This document shows, one piece after another, positions 46,938 through 55,770 of a stretch of 64,000 nucleotides of DNA. The DNA is from Tersicoccus phoenicis (lineage in GTDB: Bacteria; Actinomycetota; Actinomycetes; Actinomycetales; Micrococcaceae). The stretch covers positions 1-64,000 of the forward strand of contig NZ_MRDE01000064.1 of the NCBI RefSeq assembly GCF_001968835.1, given 5' to 3'. The notes below the pieces were generated by a model. The model was not told the origin of the DNA, searched no databases, and saw nothing but the letters and a program-made list of their open reading frames with translations. Each line of letters opens with the position of its first letter. The stretch's first letter is position 1. Made by a program: the position numbers and the translations under genes.

Positions 46938-49900
46938 GTGCCGGCTACCATCAGCTATCCCCCCGCGCTGCCCGTCAGCGCGCGGCGCGAGGACATCATG
47001 GCCACGGTCGCCGGAAACCAGGTGACGATCATCGCCGGGGAGACCGGGTCCGGCAAGACCACCCAGATCCCCAAGATGTGCCTCGAACTCGGCCTCGGCG
47101 AGCGCGGCCTCATCGCGCACACCCAGCCACGCCGGCTCGCCGCCCGCACCGTGGCGGAGCGGATCGCCGAGGAGCTCGGCGAGAGCATCGGGGAGACCGT
47201 CGGCTACCAGGTGAGATTCACCTCGGTCACCGGCCCGAACAGCCGGATCCGGCTGATGACGGACGGCATCCTGCTCGCCCAGATCCGCAGCGACCCGAAG
47301 CTGCGCCGCTACAGCGTCATCATCATCGACGAGGCCCACGAGCGCAGCCTGAACATCGACTTCCTGCTCGGCTACCTCAAGCGGCTGCTGCCCACCCGGC
47401 CGGACCTGAAGGTCATCATCACCTCGGCCACCATCGACCCGGAGCGCTTCGCCGCGCACTTCGCGCTGCCGCCGGCCCCGCGCGACGGCGACAGCAACGG
47501 AGAGCCCGAGCCGGCGCCGATCCTCGAGGTCTCCGGCCGCACCTACCCGGTCGAGATCCGCTACCGGCCGCTGACCGAGCCGGCCGAGGAGGACGACGAC
47601 GGCGACGGCGGCGACGGCGACACCAGCCCCCAGCAGGAGGGCCGGGACCCCCTGGACGCCGTCTGCGACGCGGTCGACGAACTCTCCCGCGAGGCGCCCG
47701 GCGACATCCTCATCTTCTTCTCCGGGGAGCGGGAGATCCGCGACGCGGCCGAGGCCCTGCGCGCCCGGCTGCCCGGCAACCGGCGGCTCGCGGACGCCGA
47801 GGTGCTGCCCCTGTTCGGCCGGCTGTCCCTGGCCGAGCAGCACCGGGTGTTCACGCCGGGACCCCGGCGACGGATCGTGCTCGCCACGAACGTGGCCGAG
47901 ACGTCGCTGACCGTGCCCGGCATCCGGTACGTGATCGACCCCGGCACCGCGCGTATCTCCCGGTACAGCGTCCGCACCAAGGTGCAGCGGCTCCCGATCG
48001 AGCGGATCTCCCAGGCGTCGGCGAACCAGCGGGCGGGCCGGTGCGGCCGCGTCGCGGACGGCATCTGCATCCGGCTGTACTCGGAGGAGGACTTCGAGGG
48101 CCGCCGCGAGTTCACCGACCCGGAGATCCTGCGCACCAACCTGGCCGCCGTCATCCTGCAGATGGCCGCCATGGGCATCGCCGAGGGCCCGCGCGAGGTC
48201 GCCGCGTTTCCGTTCGTCGAGCCCCCGGCCGAGCGGGCGATCAACGACGGCGTCACCCTGCTCCGGGAACTCGGGGCGCTCGCACCCGCGCGCGGCTCCG
48301 CCGCGAAGCCCGCGCGCGGCTCCGGGCTGACCGAGGTCGGCCGGCAGCTCGCCCAGCTGCCCGTCGATCCGCGGCTGGGCCGGATGATCGTCGAGGCCTC
48401 GAAGCGCGGGTGCGCCAAGGAGGTGATGATCCTCGCCGCGGCGATGACCATCCAGGACCCCCGCGAGCGGCCCACGGACAAGGAGGCACAGGCGAAACAG
48501 CAGCACGCCCGGTTCGTGGACCCCACCAGCGACTTCACCGGCTTCCTGCTGCTGTGGAACCACCTCCAGGCCAAGCAGCGAGAACTCTCCGGCACCGCGT
48601 TCCGCCGGCTGTGCCGGGCCGAGTACCTCAATTACCTGCGGATCCGGGAGTGGCAGGACCTGTTCGCCCAGCTACGGCAACTCGCCAAGCCGCTCGGCAT
48701 CACCCTGGCCCCGGGCCGCGACGTCGACGCCGTCGCCGGGCACGACGCCATTCACCAGTCGCTGCTGGCCGGGCTGCTCAGCCAGGTGGGGCTGTGGGAC
48801 GAGCGCAAACGCGAGTACACCGGCGCCCGCGGCACCCGGTTCGCGATCTTCCCCGGTTCCGCCCTGTTCCGGAAGAACCCGGACTGGGTGATGAGCGCGG
48901 AACTGGTCGAGACGTCCCGGCTGTGGGCCCGGGTCAACGCCCGGATCGACCCGCGGTGGGTGGAGGGCCTCGCCCCGCACCTGATCAAGCGCAGCTACTC
49001 GGAGCCGCACTGGTCGTCGAAGAACGCCGCCGTGATGGCGTGGGAGAAGGTCACCCTGTACGGGCTGCCGATCGTCGCGCGCCGGCAGGTGAACTACGGC
49101 CGGATCGATCCGGAGTTCTCCCGGGAGCTGTTCATCCGGCACGCCCTGGTGGAGGGCGACTGGCGCACCCACCACCCGTTCTTCCGCCGCAACCGGGCGC
49201 TGCTGGACTCGGTCGAGGATCTGCAGACCCGGATGCGGCGCCGGGACCTGCGGGTCGACGACGAGACGCTCGTCGACTTCTACGACGCGCGGCTGCCGGC
49301 CTCCGTCGTCTCCGGCCGGCATTTCGACGCCTGGTGGAAGCAGGAGAAGCACGAGCACCCCGACCTGCTCGACTTCGACCGGGGCCTCGTGCTGACCGCC
49401 ACCGAGGACCTGGACACCGACGCCTTCCCCACCGTGTGGCGGCAGCAGGGCCACGAACTGCCCCTGAGCTACGCCTACGACCCCGCCGCCGAGCGCACCC
49501 GCGAGCTCACCGCCGAGGACGGCGTCAGCGTCCGGGTGCCGGTCCTGTTCCTGCAGCAGCTCGACCCGGGCCCGTTCGCCTGGCAGATCCCGGGCCTGCG
49601 GGTCGAGCTGGTGACGGCGCTGATCCGCTCCCTGCCCAAGGCCGTGCGCAAGAACGTCGTTCCCGCCCCGGACGTCGCCCGTGCCGCCGTGGCCGCGTTG
49701 ACCGCCGACGTCGACCCGGCGTCCGACGACCTGCTGCCCTCGCTCGCCCTCGTGCTGCGCCGGCTGCGCGGCGTCGTCGTCGACCCCGCCCTGTTCGACG
49801 TCGACGCGATCCCGGCGCATCTGCGGCTCCGGTTCGTCGTCGTGGGCCAGAACGGCCGGGTGCTCGGCGAGGACACCTCCCTGGAGCGCCTGCAGGCGGG

Positions 49901-50903
49901 GCTGGCGGACGCGTCCCGGCAGGCCGTCGCGGCCACCCTCGGCGGTCAGAAGCCCGGTTCCGGTCGCGGCCGCGGCGGCACCTCCCCCGCACCGGTCTCC
50001 CCCGGTGCGGCTCCCGCCTTCGCCGAGCCCGCTTTCGCCGAGTACACCGGCCTGACGGCGTGGCCCGGTGAGACCATCGACCGGGAGGTCTCGACGACGG
50101 TCGCCGGGCACGCCGTCACCGGGTATCCTGCGCTGGTCGACGACGGCAGCAGTGTCGCGCTGCGGGCGTTGACCGAGGCGGACGAGGCGGTGCAGGCGCA
50201 CCGCCGCGGCGTGATCCGGCTGCTGGCCCTGCGCGTGCCCTCCCCGCAGCGGTACGTGCTGGATCACCTGTCCAACCGGGAGAAGCTGACCTTCACGCAG
50301 AACCCGCACGGGTCGGTGGCGTCCCTGATCGAGGACTGCACCCTCGCGGCCGTCGACCGACTGGTGCCCGCGGACCCGCCGTGGACCCGCGCCGCCTTCG
50401 ACGCGCTGTACGAGCAGGTCCGCGCCGAGTTGATCGACACGGTCTTCGCCGTCACCGCGCTCGTCGAGCGGGTGCTCGCCGAGGCGGCACAGATCCGGCG
50501 CTCGTTGAAGGGGACGACGTCGCTGGCGCTGGTGGGCGCCCTGAACGACGTCAAGGCTCAGCTGGACCACCTGGTGTATCCGGGCTTCGTCGCGGCGACG
50601 GGTTGGGCACAGTTGCAGCACTACCCGCGGTACCTCACGGCGATCAGCCGGCGGCTGGAGAAGCTGCCCACGACCGTGCAGCGGGACGGCCTGAGGATGG
50701 CGGTGGTGCAGGGCCTGGAGGACGATCTCGACGCCGCGGTCGCGGCCCTGGTACCCGGGGCCAGGCCGTCAGCGGCGCTCACTCACGTGCGCTGGATGAT
50801 CGAGGAGCTGCGGGTCAGCCTGTTCGCCGTCGAGCTCGGCACCGCTTACTCCGTGTCCGAGAAACGCGTCCGGACCGCGCTGAAGGCGGCCACCAGCGGC
50901 TGA
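46938..50903 (+). CDS. hrpA: ATP-dependent RNA helicase HrpA, 1321 aa
   Basis: This DEAH-box helicase has motif I GETGSGKTTQ (about 34-43), DEAH near 131-134, SAT in VIITSATID, and the later RAGRCGR. A Glu/Asp-rich insertion (EEDDDGDGGDGD) interrupts the helicase core. The C-terminal HA2, OB and long DUF3418 domains make it full length. HrpA proteins act on ribosomes or mRNA; in E. coli HrpA rescues stalled ribosomes. The GTG at 46938 follows a TAGACT hexamer by eight bases. Confidence 0.96.
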   Translation: MPATISYPPALPVSARREDIMATVAGNQVTIIAGETGSGKTTQIPKMCLELGLGERGLIAHTQPRRLAARTVAERIAEELGESIGETVGYQVRFTSVTGPNSRIRLMTDGILLAQIRSDPKLRRYSVIIIDEAHERSLNIDFLLGYLKRLLPTRPDLKVIITSATIDPERFAAHFALPPAPRDGDSNGEPEPAPILEVSGRTYPVEIRYRPLTEPAEEDDDGDGGDGDTSPQQEGRDPLDAVCDAVDELSREAPGDILIFFSGEREIRDAAEALRARLPGNRRLADAEVLPLFGRLSLAEQHRVFTPGPRRRIVLATNVAETSLTVPGIRYVIDPGTARISRYSVRTKVQRLPIERISQASANQRAGRCGRVADGICIRLYSEEDFEGRREFTDPEILRTNLAAVILQMAAMGIAEGPREVAAFPFVEPPAERAINDGVTLLRELGALAPARGSAAKPARGSGLTEVGRQLAQLPVDPRLGRMIVEASKRGCAKEVMILAAAMTIQDPRERPTDKEAQAKQQHARFVDPTSDFTGFLLLWNHLQAKQRELSGTAFRRLCRAEYLNYLRIREWQDLFAQLRQLAKPLGITLAPGRDVDAVAGHDAIHQSLLAGLLSQVGLWDERKREYTGARGTRFAIFPGSALFRKNPDWVMSAELVETSRLWARVNARIDPRWVEGLAPHLIKRSYSEPHWSSKNAAVMAWEKVTLYGLPIVARRQVNYGRIDPEFSRELFIRHALVEGDWRTHHPFFRRNRALLDSVEDLQTRMRRRDLRVDDETLVDFYDARLPASVVSGRHFDAWWKQEKHEHPDLLDFDRGLVLTATEDLDTDAFPTVWRQQGHELPLSYAYDPAAERTRELTAEDGVSVRVPVLFLQQLDPGPFAWQIPGLRVELVTALIRSLPKAVRKNVVPAPDVARAAVAALTADVDPASDDLLPSLALVLRRLRGVVVDPALFDVDAIPAHLRLRFVVVGQNGRVLGEDTSLERLQAGLADASRQAVAATLGGQKPGSGRGRGGTSPAPVSPGAAPAFAEPAFAEYTGLTAWPGETIDREVSTTVAGHAVTGYPALVDDGSSVALRALTEADEAVQAHRRGVIRLLALRVPSPQRYVLDHLSNREKLTFTQNPHGSVASLIEDCTLAAVDRLVPADPPWTRAAFDALYEQVRAELIDTVFAVTALVERVLAEAAQIRRSLKGTTSLALVGALNDVKAQLDHLVYPGFVAATGWAQLQHYPRYLTAISRRLEKLPTTVQRDGLRMAVVQGLEDDLDAAVAALVPGARPSAALTHVRWMIEELRVSLFAVELGTAYSVSEKRVRTALKAATSG

Positions 50904-51025
50904 GGGCCGGGGGGCGGGACGGTGCTCTGCTCGTGCGCCGAGTGGACGGAAAACGCGCCCATGCCGCACAAATGACACCATCGTCCGCACACTCGTCGCC
51001 TGACCCCGACGGTGTCGCCGGCAGT

Positions 51026-51529
51026 TCAGTCCGCCGGGACGGTCGCCTCGTGGCCGGCTGCCCGGAGGGCGGCGCGCAGGGCCCGGCCGTTGGCGGCCAG
51101 CCGGTCCCGGTCGGGGTCCTTCGCGGCGTTGGCGAAGTCGAACTGCGCCTCGGACGTCGCCGGGAAGACGTGCACGTGCGTGTGCGGGACCTCGAAGCCG
51201 GCGACGATGACGCCGATCCGGTCGCCGTCGAACGCCTGCAGCTGCGCCTTGCCCACGAGCTGCGCGACCTCCATGACGTGCGCCAGCAGGTCCGCGGGCA
51301 GGTCGGTCCAGGCGTCCACCTCCGCCCGCGGGACGACCAGCGCATGCCCGTCGGCGAGCGGGCCGATGGAGAGGAAGACGACGACGGCGTCATCCTTCCA
51401 GACGAAGTCGCCCGGGACCCGCCCATCGATGATCCGGGTGAACAGGGTCGGCTCACCCTTCTCGGCGGGCTGGCCGCTCGCGGTGAGCCGGGTGCCGGGT
51501 TGCGGGGGCTTGGGTCGTCCGAAGGTCAT
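51026..51529 (-). CDS. HIT-family nucleotide hydrolase, 167 aa
   Basis: The histidine triad HTHVHVFP is intact, with the upstream FTRIIDGRVPGDFVW, LSIGPLADGHALVVPRAEV typical of Hint/HIT hydrolases that cleave AMP conjugates. The C-terminal 40 residues extend beyond the usual core. TAGCGT lies six bases before the ATG. The 122 bases between it and the convergent hrpA hold no clear terminator. Confidence 0.92.
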   Translation of the reverse strand: MTFGRPKPPQPGTRLTASGQPAEKGEPTLFTRIIDGRVPGDFVWKDDAVVVFLSIGPLADGHALVVPRAEVDAWTDLPADLLAHVMEVAQLVGKAQLQAFDGDRIGVIVAGFEVPHTHVHVFPATSEAQFDFANAAKDPDRDRLAANGRALRAALRAAGHEATVPAD

Positions 51530-51535
51530 ACCGGC

Positions 51536-51541
51536 ACGCTA
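51536..51541 (-). promoter_or_regulatory. -10 element (TAGCGT) of the HIT gene
   Basis: TAGCGT, six bases, then ATG on the minus strand; predicted leaderless. Confidence 0.5.
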
Positions 51542-51592
51542 CCGGCGCCCGGCCGACCGGCGCCACGGGGCGCGAGCGCACTCCCCGGTGAG

Positions 51593-51844
51593 TCAGCCGA
51601 AGGATTCCGGCTCGGCGCCGTCGGTGGCCGCCGGGGGGTCCGTCGCCGCGTACCGGGCACTGAGCGCGCCGGGGATGTGCCCGGCCTTCGGGTCGATCGG
51701 CTCCGTCTCGTCGCGGTAGTGGTCGAACCCGTGGGGGTCACCGAGCTTCGACCGCACGTCCAGGAGCACGACGCGCCGGCCGGCGGCGCGCGGCGCCGCC
51801 AGCGCGTCAGCCAGGCCGGCCGCGGAGATCAGGTTCGCGCTCAC
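51593..51844 (-). pseudogene. Rhodanese-like N-terminal fragment, 83 aa
   Basis: SANLISAAGLADALA, VVLLDVRSKLGDP and AGHIPGALSA match the start of SseA-type thiosulfate sulfurtransferases (about 280 aa). The frame stops shortly after GHIPGA, so the second half of the first domain and the catalytic second domain with its cysteine are absent. The next 63 bases hold no continuation in any frame I can recognise. The GTG overlaps the corA stop (GTGA), so it may still be translated. It could be a small protein, but a truncated gene is more likely. Confidence 0.65.
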
Positions 51845-52890
51845 AACCACCCCCGTCGCCGGAACTGCCACCACAGTGCCCCCGAACAACCCACGATCAA
51901 CAGCAGCGACGCGACCGTGCCCCACCCGGCGCCGTACCCGGGGAAGGGCACATTCATGCCGTAGAAGCCCGTGATCAGGGTCGGCACCGCGATGATCGCG
52001 GCCCAGCTGGTGACCTTCTTCATCACGACGTTGAGGGTGTTGCCCTGGATGGTCAGGTGGGTCTGCAGCACCGAAGTGGCCATGTCCCGGGCGGACTCGG
52101 TCCAGTCGATCGCCCGCAGCACGTGGTCGTTGACGTCCTGGAGATAGGCGGCGAGCTCGATCAGAGCCTGCCGCCGCTGTTCGTCGGCGGTCGGTGCGTC
52201 GGCGCTCTCCTCCCCGCCCCGACCGGCCGCGTCCTCGTGCACATGCCGGAGCAAGGTGGCAGTCACCTCGCGCATCGGCACCAGCACCCGACGCAGCCGG
52301 ACCAGCGTCTTGTGCAGCTCGAAACCGTCACGCTGCAGACCGGTCCGCACCGATCCGTCGTCCTCGGCGAACAGGTCGTCGCCCAGTCCGTCCGCCGCCT
52401 CGTCCAGCCGCTCCGCGGCAGTCAGCTGACCGTCGACCAGGCTGTCGATCAGCGCGTGCACCAGGCGCCAGACCCCGGTACCGGCCAGGTCCTCCGCCTC
52501 GTCGGCGCGGTCGAGCACGTCGCCCGCGTCGAATCCCTCGTCCTCGGCCAGCACGATCAGGACGTTGCGCCGGATCACCGCGGAGACCTCCGTCAACGCC
52601 AGCCCGGGGGTCCGACCAGCACGCTCGTCGACCCGCACCGCGTAGGCGTTGAGGAAGAGGTGGTCGGCGTAGTGCTCCAGCTTGGGGCGCTGGTGCTCGG
52701 TGACGACGTCCTCGACGGCCAGCTGATGCACCTCGAGGGCGGGCAGCAGCGCCCCGACCTCCTCGGTGCGGCCCGCCGGCAGGCAGATCCACAGGCAGAC
52801 GGCCCGATCCCGGGACAGCTCGGCAATACCGTCGACGTCGAGGCGGCGGTCCTCGTGCCGGCCGTCCCGGAACACCCGCACCGGCAGCAT
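51841..52890 (-). CDS. corA: CorA-family Mg2+/Co2+ transporter, 349 aa
   Basis: This is a large cytosolic N-terminal domain rich in acidic residues, followed by the two C-terminal transmembrane helices with the signature YGMNVPFPG between them and a basic tail. It forms a pentameric cation channel gated by Mg2+. A start at 52890 is preferred over 52956 because the extension would overlap the MBL gene stop (52895); the spacing is then four bases. The MBL gene, corA and the rhodanese fragment form one run. Confidence 0.93.
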   Translation of the reverse strand: MLPVRVFRDGRHEDRRLDVDGIAELSRDRAVCLWICLPAGRTEEVGALLPALEVHQLAVEDVVTEHQRPKLEHYADHLFLNAYAVRVDERAGRTPGLALTEVSAVIRRNVLIVLAEDEGFDAGDVLDRADEAEDLAGTGVWRLVHALIDSLVDGQLTAAERLDEAADGLGDDLFAEDDGSVRTGLQRDGFELHKTLVRLRRVLVPMREVTATLLRHVHEDAAGRGGEESADAPTADEQRRQALIELAAYLQDVNDHVLRAIDWTESARDMATSVLQTHLTIQGNTLNVVMKKVTSWAAIIAVPTLITGFYGMNVPFPGYGAGWGTVASLLLIVGCSGALWWQFRRRGWL

Positions 52891-52894
52891 CGGC

Positions 52895-53554
52895 TCAGAC
52901 CTCGACGCGCTGACCGGGATCCAGGTGCTCGACCGCGACCCCGTGGGCCCCGGCATGGGTGCGCAGATGGCTCTCGGCCATGGTGCGGCCCGTCTCGGTG
53001 AGCAGCGCGTCGTGGATCGGGAACGCTCGCGGGGCCCGGACGGCGATGGCGAAATCGATCACCTCCGCGGTCTTCGACCACGGCGCGTGCAGGGGAACGA
53101 GCAGCGTCCGCACGGCGACGCCGTCCGGGACGATGAAACTGTCCCCCGGGTGGTACACGTTCTCGTCGATGACGTAGCCGAGGTTGGCGACCATCGGGAT
53201 GCGCGGGTGGATCAGGGCGTGCTGACCGCCGACCGTGCGCACCGAGAAGCCGGCCACGGTGACCGTGGTGCCGGAGTCGGCGGTGACGATCCTGCCCCGG
53301 ACCGCCGGGTCGGCGTCGGCCCGCAGGGTCGCCGCGACGGATTCGGGCGCGTGCACGGTCAGGTTCGGCGCGGCGGTCAGCGCGGCGAGCAGCTGCTCCG
53401 GGACGACGTGGTCGGGGTGCTCGTGGGTGATCAGGACGGCATCGGCTCCCTCGAGCGCGGTATCCACCTCGGAGAACGAGCCCGGATCGATCACCAGTAC
53501 CGCGCCGTGGTCCTCGATCCGGACGCAGGAATGGGTGTATTTCGTCAGCTGCAT
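52895..53554 (-). CDS. MBL-fold metal-dependent hydrolase (UlaG-like), 219 aa
   Basis: The metallo-beta-lactamase fold shows HSCVRIE at the N-terminus, the metal motif THEHPDH, the GGQHALIHPRIP strand, YHPGDS and the final PIHDAL. It belongs to the group that includes the L-ascorbate-6-phosphate lactonase UlaG and many of unknown substrate. TACGCT lies six bases before the ATG. It is the first gene of the run leading to corA. Confidence 0.9.
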   Translation of the reverse strand: MQLTKYTHSCVRIEDHGAVLVIDPGSFSEVDTALEGADAVLITHEHPDHVVPEQLLAALTAAPNLTVHAPESVAATLRADADPAVRGRIVTADSGTTVTVAGFSVRTVGGQHALIHPRIPMVANLGYVIDENVYHPGDSFIVPDGVAVRTLLVPLHAPWSKTAEVIDFAIAVRAPRAFPIHDALLTETGRTMAESHLRTHAGAHGVAVEHLDPGQRVEV

Positions 53555-53560
53555 GGCCCC

Positions 53561-53566
53561 AGCGTA
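53561..53566 (-). promoter_or_regulatory. -10 element (TACGCT) of the MBL-corA run
   Basis: TACGCT, six bases, then ATG on the minus strand; predicted leaderless and identical in geometry and hexamer to the alpha/beta hydrolase promoter at 8071-8076. Confidence 0.5.
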
Positions 53567-53613
53567 GTCAGCGCCGGGGCCGGGACGCCGAGAGGCAGCA
53601 GGAATCCCGCTGC

Positions 53614-53619
53614 TAGGCT
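53614..53619 (+). promoter_or_regulatory. -10 element (TAGGCT) of zur
   Basis: TAGGCT lies 37 bases before the zur GTG. The message would carry a leader of about 30 bases containing AGGAGG, in contrast to the leaderless genes around it. Confidence 0.45.
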
Positions 53620-53656
53620 CGTCGGAGCAGTTCCCCGCCGCAGGAGGCATTCACCC

Positions 53657-54160
53657 GTGTCGAGCCGATCGTCATCACCGGCCGCGGCTTCCTCGGCCCC
53701 GCGGGCCCCCGAGCGGAACACCCGGCAGCGCAGCGCGGTCTCGCGCGCCCTGGACGACCTGGACGACTTCGTCAGCACCCAGGAGTTGCACCGCATCCTG
53801 ACCGATGCCGGCGAACGGGTCTCGCTGGCGACCACGTACCGAGTGCTGCAGGCCATGGCCGACGACGGCCGGGTGGACGTGCTGCGCGGCGCAGACGGGG
53901 AAGCCGTGTACCGGCGCTGCGAGGCGCCCGGGCACCATCACCACCTGGTCTGCCGCGTCTGCGGGAAAGCCGTCGAGGTGCAGGCGCCGGCGATCGAGGC
54001 GTGGGCCGAGCGGGTCGCCGTCGAGCACGGGTTCACGGACGTGGAGCATACGGTCGAGGTGTACGGGCTCTGCCCGCGCTGCTCGACCGCCCGCTCCGCA
54101 CCGTCCGGCCGCCCCGGCGCTCCCGTGCCGCCCCCGTCACCCGGCAGATCAGGTAGATGA
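53657..54160 (+). CDS. zur: Zinc uptake regulator Zur (Fur family), 167 aa
   Basis: The winged helix (TRQRSAVSRALDDLDDFVSTQELH, VSLATTYRVLQAMADDGRVDVL) is followed by the metal-binding dimer domain with PGHHHHLVCRVCGK and the C-terminal CPRC, the structural zinc cysteines. The znuABC genes on the opposite strand make Zur, not Fur, the best call. AGGAGG lies nine bases before the GTG. A Pro/Ser/Arg-rich tail of about 25 residues extends past CPRC and overlaps znuB on the other strand. Confidence 0.93.
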   Translation: MSSRSSSPAAASSAPRAPERNTRQRSAVSRALDDLDDFVSTQELHRILTDAGERVSLATTYRVLQAMADDGRVDVLRGADGEAVYRRCEAPGHHHHLVCRVCGKAVEVQAPAIEAWAERVAVEHGFTDVEHTVEVYGLCPRCSTARSAPSGRPGAPVPPPSPGRSGR

Positions 54161-54956
54161 GGAACGAGGTCGTCGTCACGTAGGGGCTGATCGGGATCGA
54201 CCCGCCGAGGGCGAGCAGGATTCCGCCGACCGCGGCGGTCACGCCGAACCCGACGCTGAGCGCGGCCACCAGCCACGGTGTCGACGTCACCCGCAGGGCC
54301 GCGGCCGCGGGCGTGATCAACAGGGAGAGCACCAGCAGGGCCCCTACCACCTGGATGGACAGCGCCACCGCCAGGCCGAGCAGCACCATGAACGCGACGG
54401 ACAGCGCACCGACGGGCAGCCCGCGTGCGGCGGCCATGTCCGGGTCCGCGCTGGCGAAGACGAGGGGACGCCACAGCACGGCCAGGCCGAGCAGCACGAT
54501 CGCGGCGACGATCACCAGCCACTGCAGCTGTACCTCGTCGACCGCGACGATCTGACCGGTCAGCAGCCCGAACTTGTTGGCGGACCGTCCCTGGTAGAGG
54601 GACAGGAACAGGATGCCCAGGCCCAGTCCGAAGGGCATCAGCACCCCGATGGTGGAATTGCGATCCCGCGCGCGCACACCCATCACCCCGAGCACGACCG
54701 CGGCGGACACCGAGCCGACGAGGGAGCCGGCCACGACGTCGACCCCGATCAGCAGGGCGAAGGCCGCGCCCGCGAACGAGAGTTCCGCGATGCCGTGGAC
54801 GGCGAAAGCGAGGTCACGCATCATCACCAGCACACCGATCAGACCACCGACCAACCCGAGCACCGCGGCGGCGACGAGGGACGTGGTGACCAGGGGCAAC
54901 AGCTCCCCGTAGTCGGCGAAGTTGATGATCGAGCCCCACACGGCGTCGGCGTCCAC
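54033..54956 (-). CDS. znuB: Zinc ABC transporter permease ZnuB, 307 aa
   Basis: This is an ABC-3 family permease with about eight to nine helices and the family motifs AVHGIAELSFAGAAFALL and ALLVLSLLITPAAAALRVT. The last 35 residues form a basic cytosolic tail encoded by DNA that is also the 3' end of zur on the other strand (54033-54160). The GTG start follows the znuC stop by one base. It imports Zn2+ with ZnuA and ZnuC; Mn2+ cannot be excluded from sequence. Confidence 0.92.
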   Translation of the reverse strand: MDADAVWGSIINFADYGELLPLVTTSLVAAAVLGLVGGLIGVLVMMRDLAFAVHGIAELSFAGAAFALLIGVDVVAGSLVGSVSAAVVLGVMGVRARDRNSTIGVLMPFGLGLGILFLSLYQGRSANKFGLLTGQIVAVDEVQLQWLVIVAAIVLLGLAVLWRPLVFASADPDMAAARGLPVGALSVAFMVLLGLAVALSIQVVGALLVLSLLITPAAAALRVTSTPWLVAALSVGFGVTAAVGGILLALGGSIPISPYVTTTSFLIYLICRVTGAARERRGGRTVRSGRSSSAGRARTPRPYAPRP

Positions 54957-54957
54957 G

Positions 54958-55770
54958 TCAGTGCCCCTCTCCGGTGTCGCTGTGGTCGTGATGGTGGTGG
55001 GTGGTGGCGTCCGGCAGGCCGACGACGACGAGTCGACCGCCGGTTTCGAACACCTCGACCCGGGACCCGTACATGTCCGAGAGCACCTCGGTGCGCAGCA
55101 CCTCGTCCGGGGTGCCCAGCCGGAACCGGCCGCCGACCAGGTACAGCACCCGGTCCACGTGCTCGAGTATCGGGTTGATCTCGTGGGTGACGACGACGAC
55201 GGCGGTGCCGTGCTCGGTCCGCTGCCGGTCGATCAGGTCGGCGACCGCCTGCTGGTGCTTCAGATCCAGGGACAGCAGGGGCTCGTCGCACAGCAGCAGC
55301 CGGGGCCGGGTGGCGAGGGCCTGCGCCACCCGCAACCGCTGCTGTTCACCACCGGAGAGTGCGCCGACGGGGGCGTCGGCGTAGTCGCGGGCACCGACCC
55401 GGTCCAGCAGCTCGTCGACCAGCCGGGCGTGCTCCCGCCGGTGCCGGCGCGGGCCGAGCCGGGTGCCATCCAGCCCGAGCCCGACGAGATCGCGGGCCCG
55501 CAGCGGGGTGTAGGGGGCGAAGGGGCGCTGCTGCGGGATGTAGCCCGTCCGGGCGGCGGCGCGGCCCGGGTCCCGACCGTCCACGGTGACGCTGCCCGCG
55601 TCGAGGCGTTGCAGGCCGAGCAGCGTCCGCAGCAGGGTGGTCTTGCCCGAGCCGTTGGGGCCGAGCACGGCCAGGAACTCACCGGGCTCGACGGTCACGT
55701 CCAGACCGTCGAGGACGCGCCGGCCGCCGAACGCGACGGTGGCGCCGGCGAGGCGTGCAGCCGGATTCAC
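54958..55770 (-). CDS. znuC: Zinc ABC transporter ATPase ZnuC, 270 aa
   Basis: Walker A GPNGSGKT, signature LSGGEQQRLRVAQAL and Walker B LLLCDEPLLSLD are complete. The C-terminus HHHHDHSDTGEGH is His/Asp-rich and could bind zinc, which strengthens the zinc assignment. Its GTG overlaps the znuA stop by four bases (GTGA), and znuB follows directly. Confidence 0.94.
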   Translation of the reverse strand: MNPAARLAGATVAFGGRRVLDGLDVTVEPGEFLAVLGPNGSGKTTLLRTLLGLQRLDAGSVTVDGRDPGRAAARTGYIPQQRPFAPYTPLRARDLVGLGLDGTRLGPRRHRREHARLVDELLDRVGARDYADAPVGALSGGEQQRLRVAQALATRPRLLLCDEPLLSLDLKHQQAVADLIDRQRTEHGTAVVVVTHEINPILEHVDRVLYLVGGRFRLGTPDEVLRTEVLSDMYGSRVEVFETGGRLVVVGLPDATTHHHHDHSDTGEGH

